Assembly: GCA_025455065.1 (NCBI GenBank)
Contig: JALONG010000023.1
Span: forward strand, 38,203 to 102,202
Reading direction: 5' to 3'
Origin: Candidatus Kapaibacterium sp.
GTDB lineage: Bacteria; Bacteroidota; Ignavibacteria; Kapaibacteriales; UBA4661
DNA: 64,000 nucleotides
The translations under genes and the position numbers were made by a program. The notes below the pieces were generated by a model. That model had not been told where the DNA came from. It was given only the letters and a program-made list of their open reading frames with translations, and made no database searches. Positions 62,701 through 64,000 of the stretch are shown here, piece after piece. Positions within the stretch are counted from its first letter, which is position 1; every line of letters starts with the position of its first letter.

Positions 62701-62741
62701 GAATTGAGTAACACGTCGGAGAAATTGAGTAACACGTCCGA
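62701..62741 (-). promoter_or_regulatory. Two direct repeats spaced 21 bp: LytTR-type operator candidate
   Basis: CCGACGTGTTACTCAATT-type units occur twice in tandem on the minus strand with a period of exactly 21 bp, the geometry of LytTR/AgrA-type operators (about 9-bp sites centre-spaced 21 bp). They lie 40-80 bp before the MauE start and directly behind the LytTR gene. Confidence 0.6.
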
Positions 62742-62768
62742 ATAAGAAAAGTCTATTGCCGGAAAAAT

Positions 62769-63575
62769 TTATTTGCTTTTCTCACGAGATTTTCTAGTCC
62801 CCCCCCGCAAGCGCTTTACTTTCACGGGCAGAGCCGCCAAGCGGTCTTTGTGGGTGCGCGACATTTTGATTTCCTTTCCGTTGGAAAGCGTCAGAACGTA
62901 ATCGCGTTTGCTTTCGCTTGGGCGCACTGCCACAACGTGTGCGTGATTCACGGCGTATTTGTCATGAACACGGATAAGCGCGGGCGTTCTGCCTAAGGGT
63001 GTTTGATCAGCTATTTCCTTACAAAGAGAGCCGAGTGTTTTTAGGAAAAGGTGCTTTTCCGAGCCGGTGCAGCATAGTTCGGTGTACTGGTTTTGCGCTT
63101 CAGCATAGAGGGCGCAAGCATAATCGAATTTCTCGTCGGAGCGCGGGCTTTTGGGGAGAATTGCTGACTCAAGGGCATCCAAAAAGAGACTCGCCATTGA
63201 GGAATTGCGCATTTTCTCCATTTGCCGTGCGCACTCCTTTTCATCGAAAGGAGTAAGCACCATGCCGCAGATATTCGAGTATTCAGCCATGAGCGTCGTG
63301 GCGCGGCGTATCTGGGAAACATCCTCCTCTACGATGAGCGTAAGCGGTAGCCCCAGCGATGCAATTTCGTTGAGAAATCCTGCAAAAGCGTCTCTTACCG
63401 AAAGCCAAAGATAGCACTGCTGGGGCTGGCAATAGCGCTCTGTAAAACGTCTGTATGACTGAAATGACCATTGTACAGCGCGAGAATGCTTGACAGGATA
63501 GGGGGCGGGGAGGTTTTCATCAAAGGGCATCGGTGCGCTATGGCGCTCGATGACAAGAATTGCCGAATTATTCAT
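62769..63575 (-). CDS. LytTR-family DNA-binding regulator
   Basis: 268 residues from ATG 63575 (MNNSAILVIERHS); the upstream in-frame start has no support. The C-terminal 90 residues match LytTR: LIRVHDKYAVNHAHVVAVRP, YVLTLSNGKEIKMSRTHKDRLAAL. The N-terminal part is a receiver-like or other alpha/beta domain, with IVEEDVSQIRR, LWLSVRDAFAGFL, but no canonical Asp pair is obvious. A run of eight G (62799-62806) near the 3' end makes the last dozen codons slippage-prone. It likely controls the peptide operon through the adjacent repeats. Confidence 0.72.
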   Translation of the reverse strand: MNNSAILVIERHSAPMPFDENLPAPYPVKHSRAVQWSFQSYRRFTERYCQPQQCYLWLSVRDAFAGFLNEIASLGLPLTLIVEEDVSQIRRATTLMAEYSNICGMVLTPFDEKECARQMEKMRNSSMASLFLDALESAILPKSPRSDEKFDYACALYAEAQNQYTELCCTGSEKHLFLKTLGSLCKEIADQTPLGRTPALIRVHDKYAVNHAHVVAVRPSESKRDYVLTLSNGKEIKMSRTHKDRLAALPVKVKRLRGGTRKSREKSK

Positions 63576-63912
63576 AGAAAAACACTGTGAAGAATGAGAG
63601 GAAACAAGCAATAAAAAGTGTATCGGTTATGATAACCACACACCGCCAAAAAGAGAAGCACAAACCCACAGACCCAAATATCGCGCCTTGTCAAGAATTT
63701 TGCAAATCCGATGACCGGAACCCCCAAACTAATGACCGGGAGCAAAAAGTAATGACCGAGACCCCCAAACTAATGACCGGGAGCTGTTGTATATATCAAA
63801 TATTTTTTTAAGGAGTGAGTTGTTTCTAAAAATGAAATTGCTCTGGCTAAAGGCGGTAATTCCTGCTTTACAAACAACAAAAACAAGTGTGCTGATTACT
63901 TGTAATACCAAT
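63576..63912. other. Gene-free region with a 20/21-bp period repeat array
   Basis: No gene is supported. At 63711-63784 ATGACCG recurs four times at intervals of 21, 20 and 21 bases; the longer 41-bp unit (ATGACCGGAACCCCCAAACTA then ATGACCGGGAGC) occurs about twice. It lies 136-209 bp upstream of the LytTR gene. It may be an operator array for that regulator or the terminal repeats of an IS21-like element; the sequence does not decide. Confidence 0.5.
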
Positions 63913-64000
63913 TTAAGTTAATAATTGTGCATTAACAATCTCCATAACCCAATCAGGACTAACAAGAGAGCGTATAATGTCATTGCTGATGCCCTCTACT
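63913..64000 (-). CDS. C-terminal end of an unidentified gene entering from the right edge
   Basis: The frame reads in from the right edge for 28 residues (VEGISNDIIRSLVSPDWVME, then IVNAQLLT) to TAA at 63913. The pattern EGIS...L..PDW..EI resembles the last segment of large serine recombinases (EGVS...LAPDIVEAIL), but the fragment is too short for a call. Its proximity to the repeat array would fit a mobile element end. Confidence 0.3.
   Translation of the reverse strand, partial: VEGISNDIIRSLVSPDWVMEIVNAQLLT

Noticed and set aside
63711..63784. CRISPR array
   Set aside because: Units of about 20 bases without unique spacers and without cas genes; treated as a tandem repeat.

Overview
The window looks like a chromosome segment of a Gram-negative bacterium of the Bacteroidota/Chlorobi group; a Kapabacteria- or Ignavibacteria-like lineage is my best guess, but no marker gene here settles it. 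The reasons are at least three secreted proteins with type IX secretion (T9SS) C-terminal sorting domains, a carboxypeptidase-regulatory/DUF5686 outer-membrane protein, a DUF5522 protein, delta-60 and BNR propeller proteins with choice-of-anchor-D repeats, and a bifunctional-nuclease/UvrBC-motif protein. Base composition is moderate, with visibly more A/T around 59-62 kb.

Layout. 1-3.4 kb: an OmpA-type envelope protein followed by a BNR propeller protein cut by the left edge; a paralogous copy of this two-gene unit lies at 15-21.4 kb. 3.5-5.8 kb: a Septu-like defence pair (PtuA-type ATPase and PtuB-type HNH nuclease) whose junction carries a 116-bp palindromic MITE-like repeat that removes the nuclease start codon; a second copy of the repeat is at 57.8 kb. 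6-14.8 kb: a MacAB-like exporter operon (membrane fusion protein, ATPase, two FtsX-type permeases) with its own NtrC-type activator and NtrB/NtrY-like kinase. A sigma-54-like promoter and a palindromic upstream site precede it, and two toxin-antitoxin modules (one frameshifted) sit inside it. 21.5-23.4 kb: tandem ADP-ribosylglycohydrolases. 23.6-26.6 kb: a small DUF5522 protein, tRNA-Met(CAU), the bifunctional nuclease and a delta-60 T9SS protein. 26.7-28.8 kb: an orphan DndD-like ATPase. 29-35.5 kb: cobS, cobT, pnuC, a hydrolase-like secreted protein, queG, a Rieske protein and an orphan modB. 35.8-37.1 kb: two mosaic tandem lipoproteins. 37.2-43.1 kb: a giant T9SS metalloprotease whose signal peptide is interrupted by a G9 tract. 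43.3-51.9 kb: a MocA-like nucleotidyltransferase, two class III adenylate cyclases, a TPR/thioredoxin-like protein and argS. 51.9-54.5 kb: the DUF5686 protein.

54.6-63.6 kb holds what I consider the most interesting system, a probable peptide-export (bacteriocin or signal) locus. Two 54-residue precursors with double-glycine leaders (one clearly visible only when the short frames are read by hand) each give a predicted 39-residue product with cysteines at exactly positions 3, 14, 27 and 38. Around them are a C39 peptidase-ABC exporter, a MauE/DoxX membrane redox protein, a membrane-anchored thioredoxin-like protein with a CxxC, a separate ABC ATPase plus permease plus multi-TM protein (candidate immunity or export), and a LytTR regulator. 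Two 21-bp-spaced direct repeats, the geometry expected for a LytTR dimer, lie in front of the operon. A YoeB-type toxin fused to an extra C-terminal domain lies inside the locus. The right edge has a 20/21-bp-period repeat array and the tail of an unidentified gene.
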